From Portibacter lacus (GTDB lineage Bacteria > Bacteroidota > Bacteroidia > Chitinophagales > Saprospiraceae), in assembly GCF_021533215.1 (NCBI RefSeq), contig NZ_JAJNKA010000007.1, positions 124,001-188,000 on the forward strand: a DNA stretch of 64,000 nt. The letters are read 5' to 3'. Below the pieces are notes generated by a model. It made no database searches. It was not told the origin of the DNA and was given only the letters and a program-made list of their open reading frames with translations. Numbering within the stretch: the stretch's first letter is position 1; each line of letters opens with the position of its first letter. Positions 46,625-54,732 of this stretch are shown here, piece by piece. Made by a program: the position numbers and the translations under genes.

Positions 46625-47044
46625 CTAGTTTTCCTTTTCCGCTAAGGGATTATCCATCATTCCTATTTTCCATGAAACGAACAGAAATAGAAATGCCAAC
46701 AAGGTGCCAGCATATCCGAAATAGGAATCTATTATATCCGGTGTATTCAGAACGGTTATCCAGTATTCGAAGACCACATTACTTAGCAAAATTAAAACAC
46801 CAAATAAAACTATATATCTAAAATTTACGTCCATCATCAAATAGAGATAACCTATGCCAACGTAGATCATAAAACTCAGTGAAAAATTAGACACATGTGA
46901 GTAAAACTCAGGCATGATTGCGATCAGCCGATTCACTTTTAAGAAATCAATAGACCTCCCGAGAAACAAGCCAAATACAATGAAAAACAAAGCTAAGAAT
47001 ATAAGTGATGTAGCTACTTTCGGAAGATATTTCAGGTTTTTAAT
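46625..47044 (-). CDS. Hypothetical membrane protein (start uncertain)
   Basis: A small integral membrane protein with four hydrophobic helices (SLSFMIYVGIGYLYLMM; YIVLFGVLILLSNVVFEYWI; AGTLLAFLFLFVSWKIG). A TTG at 46990 begins a 121-residue frame inside the first helix. The frame stays open to an ATT at 47044 that would give the natural N-terminus IKNLKYLPKVATSLIFLALF; no ATG exists in between. An ATT start, or a mutated ATG, is therefore plausible. Family not recognised. Confidence 0.5.
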   Translation of the reverse strand: MKNLKYLPKVATSLIFLALFFIVFGLFLGRSIDFLKVNRLIAIMPEFYSHVSNFSLSFMIYVGIGYLYLMMDVNFRYIVLFGVLILLSNVVFEYWITVLNTPDIIDSYFGYAGTLLAFLFLFVSWKIGMMDNPLAEKEN

Positions 47045-47183
47045 AGGGGCCTAATTTATAGATGAAGAAATTGGATGCAAAAAAGCATATTGCCTACTTC
47101 ATTCGCTAAGAAGTTATCAAGTAGGAAGCTTTTCTCCTACAAGTTAGAAAGTATTTTATCTATTTGTCAATCTTGTTTACGAA

Positions 47184-47822
47184 TTATTTTTCCAAAAAGT
47201 CAGGGACTTCTGATGTTCTAGCATATGGAAATGAACCGATTTTCTGCAATTGATAGTAGTTGTTTAATCCTGAAATTCCAACTGTAGATAGTGCTTCCAT
47301 ATCAATGTAACCTTCCTCGTTGATGACCGCATCTGGAAGAATGATGTGATTGATTTCTCCTATAACAAGGACTGTATTATTCACTTTTATGGGCACAATT
47401 TCTAGGAATTTCATACCGATTTTAAGTTGGCTTTCTTGGACATAAGGAGCTTGGAAGTTTTCAATATACTCCTCTGTGAATCCACACTTTTCAAATTCAG
47501 ATTCATGACGATCAAATTTTGCAGAAGTATAGTGAGCTTGTTCTATAAAAGATTCGTGAACATGATTTATCGTGTATGAGCCTGTTTCCTTTATATTTTC
47601 CAAAGTATGTCGATGCACATTCCCTGCCGGCCTAGAAATAAATCCCAGCAAACCGGGATTACTTCCCAAGTGGATTACAGAACTGAAAATGGCGAGATTA
47701 GGTACCTTTTTCGCTGAAATACTACCGATTAGGTTCGCTGGTTTAATACCGGAAATGGCATTAATGATATTCAGTCTTTTGACTTTTCCTAAAGCCTTCA
47801 GATCTTCTTTCCTAAGATGCAT
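47184..47822 (-). CDS. Flavin reductase family protein
   Basis: A 212-residue FMN-binding split-barrel protein (flavoredoxin type). Features: INAISGIKPANLIGSISAKKVPNLAIFSS, GFISRPAG, and HVHESFIEQAHYTSAKFDRHESEFEKCGF spread over this region. It reduces flavin with NAD(P)H or acts on a flavin-linked substrate. Starts 11 bp after the stop of the DUF2805 gene in the same operon. Confidence 0.85.
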   Translation of the reverse strand: MHLRKEDLKALGKVKRLNIINAISGIKPANLIGSISAKKVPNLAIFSSVIHLGSNPGLLGFISRPAGNVHRHTLENIKETGSYTINHVHESFIEQAHYTSAKFDRHESEFEKCGFTEEYIENFQAPYVQESQLKIGMKFLEIVPIKVNNTVLVIGEINHIILPDAVINEEGYIDMEALSTVGISGLNNYYQLQKIGSFPYARTSEVPDFLEK

Positions 47823-47833
47823 ACGATCGTTTT

Positions 47834-48115
47834 CTATCTTTTCGAAATCTTATTATTACTAATTGCGTTCTGGCGAGAACATTTGAATCGATTGATTTCA
47901 GAGCTTCTCTTTTTCAGATGTTTTTGACTTACTCCGCTATTCACTCTTTTCCGCCAAAGTTTGAAACTATTTGTTTTCAGGTTACGGCGCATGATTTGAA
48001 TGACTTCCTTTTCGGAAATACCGAATTGGAAAGTAATGGCTTCGAAAGGTGTTCTATCTTCCCAAGCCATTTCGATGATTCGATTCAAGTCTCTGTCTAC
48101 AAAACTATTTTCCAT
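47834..48115 (-). CDS. DUF2805 (TIGR03643) small protein
   Basis: A 93-residue protein with the family core LNRIIEMAWEDRTPFEAI, FGISEKEVIQIMRRNL and FKLWRKRV. The C-terminus is basic. The fold suggests an HTH-like, nucleic-acid-binding small protein, which is inference. It overlaps the Lacal_2735 gene by 11 bp and sits just before the flavin reductase gene, so all three form an operon. Confidence 0.82.
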   Translation of the reverse strand: MENSFVDRDLNRIIEMAWEDRTPFEAITFQFGISEKEVIQIMRRNLKTNSFKLWRKRVNSGVSQKHLKKRSSEINRFKCSRQNAISNNKISKR

Positions 48116-48290
48116 TTCCTTCCGCTTTTTCCAAGGCCTCTATTTCTTTTAAGACTTCTTGGGCTTCGGCATATTTCTGGTCGCTTTCCATTCGATTAGA
48201 AGTGGAAAGTTCATAGCCTTCTTTCTGGAGCTTACTGTATTTTTCATTGAGTAGGTCAATGTTAGATTTCTTCTTGAAAAACTTAAACAT
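48105..48290 (-). CDS. Lacal_2735-family small protein
   Basis: A 61-residue protein with the Lacal_2735 pattern LNEKYSKLQKEGYELS, RMESDQKYAEAQEVLKEIE. Predicted helical hairpin; function unknown. It is typical of Bacteroidota. Its stop overlaps the DUF2805 start by 11 bp. Confidence 0.82.
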   Translation of the reverse strand: MFKFFKKKSNIDLLNEKYSKLQKEGYELSTSNRMESDQKYAEAQEVLKEIEALEKAEGNGK

Positions 48291-48348
48291 GTTCTTGTAT
48301 ATTAATAACTATTAGTAAATATGAAACCTAGTAAGTTCCTATTTATCA

Positions 48349-49044
48349 TTATTTTATACTGGACATTCCACCGTCGAGGTGAATAATCTGACCAGTCATC
48401 CAAGAAGATTTCTCAGAGAGTAGAAAAGCTGCCATTTCAGCGATATCTCTCGGATCTCCGATTTTCTTAAGTGGATGTCGTTGTGCATTTGCGTCTATTT
48501 TGTCATCTGAACTAAGGAGTTTTGCTGCCAAAGGTGTGTTGGTAATTGATGGCGCAATTGCATTAATTCGTATCGAAGGTGCCCATTCCGCTGCTAGTGA
48601 TTTAGTCAGTCCTTCTATCGCTCCTTTCGAAGCGGCAACTTGTGCATGAAAATTAAAACCTAATTGAACAGCTACCGTAGAGAATAAAACAACCGATGAT
48701 CCAGGTGTTGACTTTAATTTAGGATAGACTGTTTGTAGAACTTTCACGGCTCCGAGTACTTGAAGTTTGTAGTCTGCTTCGAAAGCACTAAGCTTAATTC
48801 GATGAAATGGTTTCAAATCTATACTTCCCGGACAATATACCACACCATCGAGTTGATCAGGTACAAAATCTAGATCTATTTCATCCGCTAATACATCTAA
48901 GAAAGCGTAGTGAATATTCGATGCTATTTCTGCTTGCTCATTCTGATTATAAGTTGCGTAAACTTGATGTCCTGAATCGCTAAGGCTCTGGGTTAATGAT
49001 TTACCAATTCCTGATGAACCGCCTATAATAAGGTAATTTTTCAT
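48349..49044 (-). CDS. Short-chain dehydrogenase/reductase
   Basis: A 231-residue SDR: cofactor motif GGSSGIGKSL, VVLFSTVAVQ with catalytic Ser region, and AASKGAIEGLTKSLAAEWAP. The usual Tyr of YxxxK appears replaced: the sequence before K is QVAASK, so the Tyr position is Ala. C-terminus GQIIHLDGGMS is normal. 24 bp after the CIA30 gene. Substrate unknown. Confidence 0.83.
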   Translation of the reverse strand: MKNYLIIGGSSGIGKSLTQSLSDSGHQVYATYNQNEQAEIASNIHYAFLDVLADEIDLDFVPDQLDGVVYCPGSIDLKPFHRIKLSAFEADYKLQVLGAVKVLQTVYPKLKSTPGSSVVLFSTVAVQLGFNFHAQVAASKGAIEGLTKSLAAEWAPSIRINAIAPSITNTPLAAKLLSSDDKIDANAQRHPLKKIGDPRDIAEMAAFLLSEKSSWMTGQIIHLDGGMSSIK

Positions 49045-49068
49045 AAATTTAAAGCTCTGGTTATGTGA

Positions 49069-49551
49069 TTATTTTAAGGTAATCTTGTCAATTTCTAATT
49101 TGAAACTTTCTGCTTTTTTATTAGAAATAAGGATGGCTACTTCTTCCAATTCTTGAGCTGAGTAATTTGGTATATCCAATTTTCTACCCCGAAAAAAGGG
49201 CTTCATTTGGGTAAGTGGAATTGAAATATTTTGCCATTCACCTGAGGTTTCGAAGTAATAAATATAGGAATGCCGATCATTTCTATCTGGTTTTACTCTG
49301 AACTGATATCGTTTTCCATCACCTTTAATGCGAAGCACCATTTTTGTATAATCCTTCACCTCGATCTGGTCGAAACTATAGCGGACAGATGAAAATCCAC
49401 CGTTATTTTCAAGAGACACTTCTCCTTTAAATACAGCATGACCATTATCATTCAACAGGAATCGGCCATCTGATCTCCCGCCCATCACATTATCATCGAC
49501 TACAACCCACTGATCAAGGCTGCTGTCTTTATTAAAGTCAAATAGAACCAT
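49069..49551 (-). CDS. CIA30-family protein
   Basis: About 160 residues from MVLFDFNK. The beta-sandwich pattern (SLDQWVVVDDNVMGGRSDGRF; GFSSVRYSFDQIEVKDY; YIYYFETSGEWQNISIPL) matches CIA30 (complex I intermediate-associated protein 30), a fold also related to carbohydrate-binding modules. It lies directly before an SDR on the same strand. Function in bacteria is unclear. A TTG extension to 49578 is less likely. Confidence 0.82.
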   Translation of the reverse strand: MVLFDFNKDSSLDQWVVVDDNVMGGRSDGRFLLNDNGHAVFKGEVSLENNGGFSSVRYSFDQIEVKDYTKMVLRIKGDGKRYQFRVKPDRNDRHSYIYYFETSGEWQNISIPLTQMKPFFRGRKLDIPNYSAQELEEVAILISNKKAESFKLEIDKITLK

Positions 49552-49750
49552 ATTGCTAAGAATTAAAAAAATGCCCAAAAAAAATATTGGTATAGATTGT
49601 CATGAATTATTAAACATCATTTAATATGGCTTGGTTTAGAATTTTAGGTATAATCTTCTAAGAAAACTGAATTATGAAAAAGAGAACATAAGTTATTTCA
49701 GCAAGGCTTTTAATATTTGCAGTGATTTAAAGAGAGAAGATTCTTTGCAC

Positions 49751-50410
49751 TTAATGTTGTTCTAGGAATGCAGTTAATTCAGAAGGTTCCGCTCGATTTC
49801 GGTAGTCAGAATCTAAGAATGCGTAGACAATGATGCCCTCGTTGTTAATGATGTAAGTTGCTGCAAGCGGTAGTTCATTCGAATCATCACCATTAGTAGA
49901 TTTCATGTCAAAAGAATTGTTGTAAATTTCAGCAACTTCGTCTGTTAATTGGAATACTATCCCATATTCACGCGCAATTTTGTTTCCTACATCACTGAGC
50001 ACTTCAAATTCTAAGTTATGTTTTTCTGCTGTACTTATGGATTCATCTGGTAATTCAGGAGTAAGCGCAATTAAGGTCGCGCCATTTGAGTTAAAATGTG
50101 GAAGTTCACTTTGTAATTCATGTAAGGTCATATTGCAGTACGGACACCAGCCACCGCGGTACCAAGTCAGAATAACACTTCCTTTTTCTAAGAATTCAGA
50201 TAGAGTAACCGGATTGCCTAAGGCATTATTCAGTTGAAAATCTGGTGCTTTGTCTCCTACTTGTTTAGCCTTTGCTGCTACACCACTTTTCTCGACAGCT
50301 TCTATTCCAGCCATATAAGTATTCTTTTTATACTCATCTGCATTTTGCTCGAAATTTGCTCTTTTCTCGTCTAACTGTGATTTTAACGATGTCTTGTTGC
50401 TTGTTGTCAT
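49751..50410 (-). CDS. Peroxiredoxin-like (AhpC/TSA) protein
   Basis: A 219-residue thioredoxin-fold protein with the redox motif GGWCPYCNMTL (C89, C92). This is the peroxiredoxin-like subgroup with CxxC rather than a single peroxidatic Cys. ALTPELPDESIS and the Arg in NEGIIVYAFLDSDYRNRAEP are family features. Cytoplasmic; probably reduces peroxide or a disulfide. Followed by no gene on the same strand for about 170 bp. Confidence 0.87.
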   Translation of the reverse strand: MTTSNKTSLKSQLDEKRANFEQNADEYKKNTYMAGIEAVEKSGVAAKAKQVGDKAPDFQLNNALGNPVTLSEFLEKGSVILTWYRGGWCPYCNMTLHELQSELPHFNSNGATLIALTPELPDESISTAEKHNLEFEVLSDVGNKIAREYGIVFQLTDEVAEIYNNSFDMKSTNGDDSNELPLAATYIINNEGIIVYAFLDSDYRNRAEPSELTAFLEQH

Positions 50411-50478
50411 TTCTTGTATGTTTTAGAAAGAACAATTAACAACGGTGGTTAAATTTAGTTGAGAAGTATCAAGCTTAA

Positions 50479-50901
50479 CTACATGACTAATTGATCTAAA
50501 TCGTCAAATTCAGCAAACGGACTATATGCTACTTCAAAAAGATGGCCATCTAGATCCTTGAAATAACCACTATAGCCTCCCCAAAATACTTTTTCAGGAG
50601 CTTTCACGATTTCAGCGCCTAATCCTTTGACTTCCTTCATCACCTCATCAACTTCTGCTTCTGTTTTGGTATTGTAGGCAATAGTTATTCCAGCGAAACC
50701 ACTCCCTTCAGGACTTAGTTTTGCATCTTCAGCAAGCATTTCTCTAGGATAGAAAGCTAATACTATTCCTCCCATTTGGAAGAAGGCAATATTTCCTTGG
50801 CTCGACTTTGATTTTTTCCAGCCTAATCCTTTTTCATAGAAATCTAGCGTTCTTTCTAGGTTCGAAACACCGAGTGTAATTATATTTAATTTCTGTCTCA
50901 A
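50479..50901 (-). CDS. VOC-family (glyoxalase-like) protein
   Basis: A 140-residue protein with two beta-alpha-beta modules (GVSNLERTLDFYEKGLGWKK; YSGYFKDLDGHLFEVAYSP). Possible metal ligands are His in DGHLF and Glu in LFEVA; substrate unknown. The TTG start (50901) lies inside a 12-bp tandem duplication; no in-frame ATG fits the family N-terminus. Confidence 0.82.
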   Translation of the reverse strand: MRQKLNIITLGVSNLERTLDFYEKGLGWKKSKSSQGNIAFFQMGGIVLAFYPREMLAEDAKLSPEGSGFAGITIAYNTKTEAEVDEVMKEVKGLGAEIVKAPEKVFWGGYSGYFKDLDGHLFEVAYSPFAEFDDLDQLVM

Positions 50902-50935
50902 TTTCTGTCTGGTTTATATCTGTTTACGCTTGATC

Positions 50936-50953
50936 TAACATTGACCATTAAAA
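50936..50953 (+). repeat. Dispersed repeat, copy 4
   Basis: TAACATTGACCATTAAAA, preceded by GATC. It lies 20 bp 3' of the decarboxylase stop and 35 bp before the VOC start on the minus strand. Confidence 0.55.
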
Positions 50954-50972
50954 GAAAAAAATGAGTTAAATC

Positions 50973-52451
50973 CTAATCCATGTGTAATTCTGAATGCACT
51001 CTTCCTCCTTCTCTCACAACGATTTCAATGATCTCTTCAATATCTTTTTCCGATGTTCTAAAATTAACAATACAAGCTCTCAAACAATATTTCTCTTTCA
51101 CTACAGCATTTGATAAGAATACTTCTCCGCCTGCTTGCAGTTCATTCAATAAGGTTTCATTCAGCCGATTCAAATACGTTTCGCTTAAGTCCTGACCTTC
51201 AGGAATATATCTGAAAGTAGTAATACTTAGGTTCTGAGAAACTGCTTCTAGTTCTAAATGCTTGTTTGATAATTCAAATAAAAATTTCGACAGTGCGATG
51301 TCTTCGCTAATCAACTTTTCATAGCCGCTTCTCCCTATTTGTTGTAATGCCAGCCAAACTTTCAATGCTCTAAAACCACGAGAATTCTGGAAACCATATT
51401 CATAGAAATTCAATGATTTATCTTCTTCATTGTTGCTGAAATTATAGTATTCAGGATGCGAGCTGTACGTATCCATTAAATGCTTAGGATTTTTCACCAA
51501 TGTGCATCCAGCTTCTAGTGGACTATACAACCATTTATGTGGATCCATTGCAATCGAGTCCGCATCTTCCATACCTTTGAATAAATCCTTGAATTCAGGG
51601 ATAACGGCTGCAGGAACACCGTATGCACCATCTATATGAAACCATAAATTATATTGCTTACAGACTGCAGCTATATCGACCAAATTATCTACGACTCCAG
51701 TGCTCACATCTCCTGCTGTTCCGATGACCATAATCGGTTGACATCCATTTGCTAGATCGGTTTTAATCGAATCTTCTAACGCTTTGGTATTCATTTGGTT
51801 AGCATCATCTGTTTCTATCCAACGAACCGACTTGCTACCTAAACCAAATAAGACAACTGCTTTATCGATCCAGGTATGTGTAGACTTAGAGCAGTAGACG
51901 GTTAATTTTCCAGAAGTACCTTGCATACCATCTTCTTTAATGTTCGCAGGTGCTTTAGCTGTTCTTGCAGCAAGGAATGCTGTGAAATTGGCCATATTTC
52001 CGCCACTGACTAAGATTCCAGCATAATTAGTAGGCACACCTATAAATTCACACAGCCATCTTACTGTTTGCTTTTCTATTTCCGTTGCAATGGGACTTAA
52101 TATCTGTGCACCGACATTAGGATTTACTGAAGAAGCTAGCAAATCGCCTAGTGCACCAATCGGTGCAGCTGAGGAAGTAATGTAGCCGAGGAACTTCGGA
52201 TGCCCATTGAATAAAGAGTGATTAAACAATAGGTCTGTCGCCTTCGCCATCAATTCAGATTCGGACATTCCAGATTCAGGGAGTGATCCATTTCCTAATA
52301 TCGATTGGAGTTGATTAGGACTTTCATTAGGAGTTACTGCTTGTTGGTCTATAGACCCAATAAACTCTGAAATATCATCGATGAGTTGGTAGCCGATTTT
52401 TCGAAATGATTCCTTGTTGATTTCTAAAGATGATTTCCGCTCTTTGGGCAT
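50973..52451 (-). CDS. PLP-dependent group II amino-acid decarboxylase
   Basis: A 492-residue protein of the aromatic-L-amino-acid/glutamate decarboxylase-like family. The PLP lysine is Lys306 in DPHKWLYSP, with HIDGAYGVPA and SGGNMANFTAF before it. The substrate (tyrosine, tryptophan, diaminobutyrate or related) cannot be read. It lies 88 bp 3' of the FAH gene; no direct pathway link is evident. Confidence 0.88.
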   Translation of the reverse strand: MPKERKSSLEINKESFRKIGYQLIDDISEFIGSIDQQAVTPNESPNQLQSILGNGSLPESGMSESELMAKATDLLFNHSLFNGHPKFLGYITSSAAPIGALGDLLASSVNPNVGAQILSPIATEIEKQTVRWLCEFIGVPTNYAGILVSGGNMANFTAFLAARTAKAPANIKEDGMQGTSGKLTVYCSKSTHTWIDKAVVLFGLGSKSVRWIETDDANQMNTKALEDSIKTDLANGCQPIMVIGTAGDVSTGVVDNLVDIAAVCKQYNLWFHIDGAYGVPAAVIPEFKDLFKGMEDADSIAMDPHKWLYSPLEAGCTLVKNPKHLMDTYSSHPEYYNFSNNEEDKSLNFYEYGFQNSRGFRALKVWLALQQIGRSGYEKLISEDIALSKFLFELSNKHLELEAVSQNLSITTFRYIPEGQDLSETYLNRLNETLLNELQAGGEVFLSNAVVKEKYCLRACIVNFRTSEKDIEEIIEIVVREGGRVHSELHMD

Positions 52452-52539
52452 GAAATGTTTGTTTTATTTGTCAATGTTTTGGGTTGAACTTCGCAAGTTT
52501 TGTTGCTTATAAGTTGTAATATAAAGTATTATTTTTTGT

Positions 52540-53376
52540 CTAAGCCACTGTATTGTGCAGTGTACCGATGCCATCTATCGTAATAATAATCTCGTCTCCA
52601 CTGGCCAGATTGAAATCTGTAGAAGGAACAATTCCTGTTCCAGTCATCAGTAAACTACCTTGAGGGAAGGAGCATTCTAGATAGAGATAGTGAACGAGGT
52701 CTTCAAATTTTCTTTTGATTTGGTCAATTCCGATGCTGTCTTCAAAAACACTTCCTCCATTTCTGTTTATTTTCAAGTGGATTTTTGTAACTGCAGGTAA
52801 TGCATCATTCGTCACTAAAATACATGGACCTACAGCGGCGCAACCATCATAGGTTTTGGCTTGTGGAAGATAGAGTGGATTTTCTCCTTCGATACTTCTG
52901 GAACTCATATCATTACCGATGGTGTAGCCTATAATTTTACCTGTGGAAGTAATGACTAAAGTAAGTTCTGGCTCTGGGACATCCCAAGTAGAATCACTTC
53001 TTTTTCTAACTTGCCCACCTGATCCAACGGTACGGTAAGGTGTCGCCTTAAAGAAAAGCTCAGGACGGTCGGCAACATAAACTTTGGAATAAAAACTACT
53101 TCCTCCGGCTTCTTTAGATTCTTCTTCCCGACCTAATTTGCTGTTATAATAGGTAACTCCACTTGCCCAGATTTCTTGATTTCCAACTGGAGCAAGGACT
53201 TCGTTCTTGATAAGGTCGGCTGCATTGGTGATGGGTTCTAAGCGATCAATCTTGCTTTGTGTGTTCACTAATAAATTATCATCATTGATGAAGATATCCC
53301 AATCTTCATTTTCTAAGAGATAAGAATTATTATTTTCCACTACAACTATGCCACTTTTGATTTTATAAATTTTCAT
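52540..53376 (-). CDS. FAH-family 2-keto-3-deoxy-pentonate dehydratase
   Basis: A 278-residue fumarylacetoacetate-hydrolase-fold enzyme. RPELFFKATPYRTVG, PEPELTLVITSTGKIIGYTIG, NDMSSRSIEGENPLYLP and TGTGIVPSTDF closely match the 2-keto-3-deoxy-D-arabinonate/xylonate dehydratase branch (Mg-dependent; acidic ligands in ExE and D). It should convert 2-keto-3-deoxypentonate to 2-oxoglutarate semialdehyde. It starts 13 bp after the GntP importer stop and ends the sugar-acid operon. Confidence 0.87.
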   Translation of the reverse strand: MKIYKIKSGIVVVENNNSYLLENEDWDIFINDDNLLVNTQSKIDRLEPITNAADLIKNEVLAPVGNQEIWASGVTYYNSKLGREEESKEAGGSSFYSKVYVADRPELFFKATPYRTVGSGGQVRKRSDSTWDVPEPELTLVITSTGKIIGYTIGNDMSSRSIEGENPLYLPQAKTYDGCAAVGPCILVTNDALPAVTKIHLKINRNGGSVFEDSIGIDQIKRKFEDLVHYLYLECSFPQGSLLMTGTGIVPSTDFNLASGDEIIITIDGIGTLHNTVA

Positions 53377-53389
53377 AGTTTTCCTATTT

Positions 53390-54721
53390 TTAGGTTAATA
53401 TTAAGTGTGCAAAAAATACTGCAATTGCGCCCGTTGCACCTAACACGAAACTCCCCAAACTGAATAACCGGTAACCAGTTTTTACATTCATTCCACTCAT
53501 CTGAGTTACCACCCAAAAGAAGCTATCATTAGCATGAGAAACTACTGCTGAACCAGAGCCAATTGCGATAACAACCAATGCTTTCTGCATGGCTGAATCA
53601 AATCCAAGTGATTCCATCATCGGCATCATAATAGATGCAGTTGTTATCAAAGCCACGGTAGATGAACCTTGCGCAGATTTTATGGCAGCAGCAAGAATAA
53701 AAGGTAGAAAGATGCCAATATTTAGGGCTGACAGAGAATTTCCTAAGCTCTCAGCTATTCCTGAATTCTGTAGGATTTTACCAAAAATACCTCCAGCACC
53801 AGTAATAAGCACAATGGAAGCACAATCTTTAATGGCCTTTCCTACCCAACCAGAAGTCGCCAGCATATCGTAATTCAATTTTTTAGGAAGCAAAAGACAT
53901 AGAAAAACACCAATAAGTAACGCAATGATAGGCTCACCAACAAAACCAATGATATCTATAAATTGATTAGTGTATCCTAGCCGATCTGGATTAAAAAGGG
54001 ACCTAAGAACTATTAATAAAATCGGAATAACGATGGGAATAGAAGCTTTTAAAGCTGTTGGAGCATCTTTCTTAGCAACCACATTTTCCGATAAAGAACC
54101 ATCGAAATCTGGGTCAATGTAAGTTCTAGCAGCATATTTAGTAGCAAACAATATAGAAGCGGTTAAAGCAATAATACTAATAGGCAGACCTAGGGCTATT
54201 ACTAATCCCAAATCCGCACCCAAAATTCCTGCTGCAGCAATGGGACCAGGTGTAGGTGGAACCATCGTATGCGAAGCCATTAATCCAAGACCAAGCGCAA
54301 TTCCAGTGCCTGATAAAGATATTTTAGCTTTTTTAGATAGACTTTTATTGAGTGGATTTAACAAAAGAAAACCACTATCCGCAAATACTGGAATAGAAAC
54401 AATGTAGCCAATAACTCCCATTGCCGTAGGCACTCTTTTACTACCGATAACTTTTAGAACCTTCTCAGCAATAGCATATGCGCCGCCCGTATTTTCTAGA
54501 AAGGCACCGATAATTACACCCAGAACGATGATGAGCCCTATTTTTCCAAGTGTCCCGCCAAATCCATCGTTGATAGAAGTTATGATATCAGCGTAAGGCA
54601 TTCCTGCAAAGAGCCCGTATAAAATAGAGGTGATAAATAGCGCAAGAAATGGATGCACTTTCAATTTTGTAGTCAGTAAAATGATTAATAATACTGCTAG
54701 TAGTAAATAAAGAATTGCCAT
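53390..54721 (-). CDS. GntP-family gluconate/aldonate:H+ symporter
   Basis: A 443-residue membrane protein with about 12 helices. SIPVFADSGFLLLNPL, SHTMVPPTPGPIAAAGILGADLG and SHANDSFFWVV match the gluconate permease family. It should import an aldonate for the dehydratase encoded 11 bp upstream. Hydrophobic throughout; no signal peptide. Confidence 0.92.
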   Translation of the reverse strand: MAILYLLLAVLLIILLTTKLKVHPFLALFITSILYGLFAGMPYADIITSINDGFGGTLGKIGLIIVLGVIIGAFLENTGGAYAIAEKVLKVIGSKRVPTAMGVIGYIVSIPVFADSGFLLLNPLNKSLSKKAKISLSGTGIALGLGLMASHTMVPPTPGPIAAAGILGADLGLVIALGLPISIIALTASILFATKYAARTYIDPDFDGSLSENVVAKKDAPTALKASIPIVIPILLIVLRSLFNPDRLGYTNQFIDIIGFVGEPIIALLIGVFLCLLLPKKLNYDMLATSGWVGKAIKDCASIVLITGAGGIFGKILQNSGIAESLGNSLSALNIGIFLPFILAAAIKSAQGSSTVALITTASIMMPMMESLGFDSAMQKALVVIAIGSGSAVVSHANDSFFWVVTQMSGMNVKTGYRLFSLGSFVLGATGAIAVFFAHLILT

Positions 54722-54732
54722 AGTTTAGTTTT

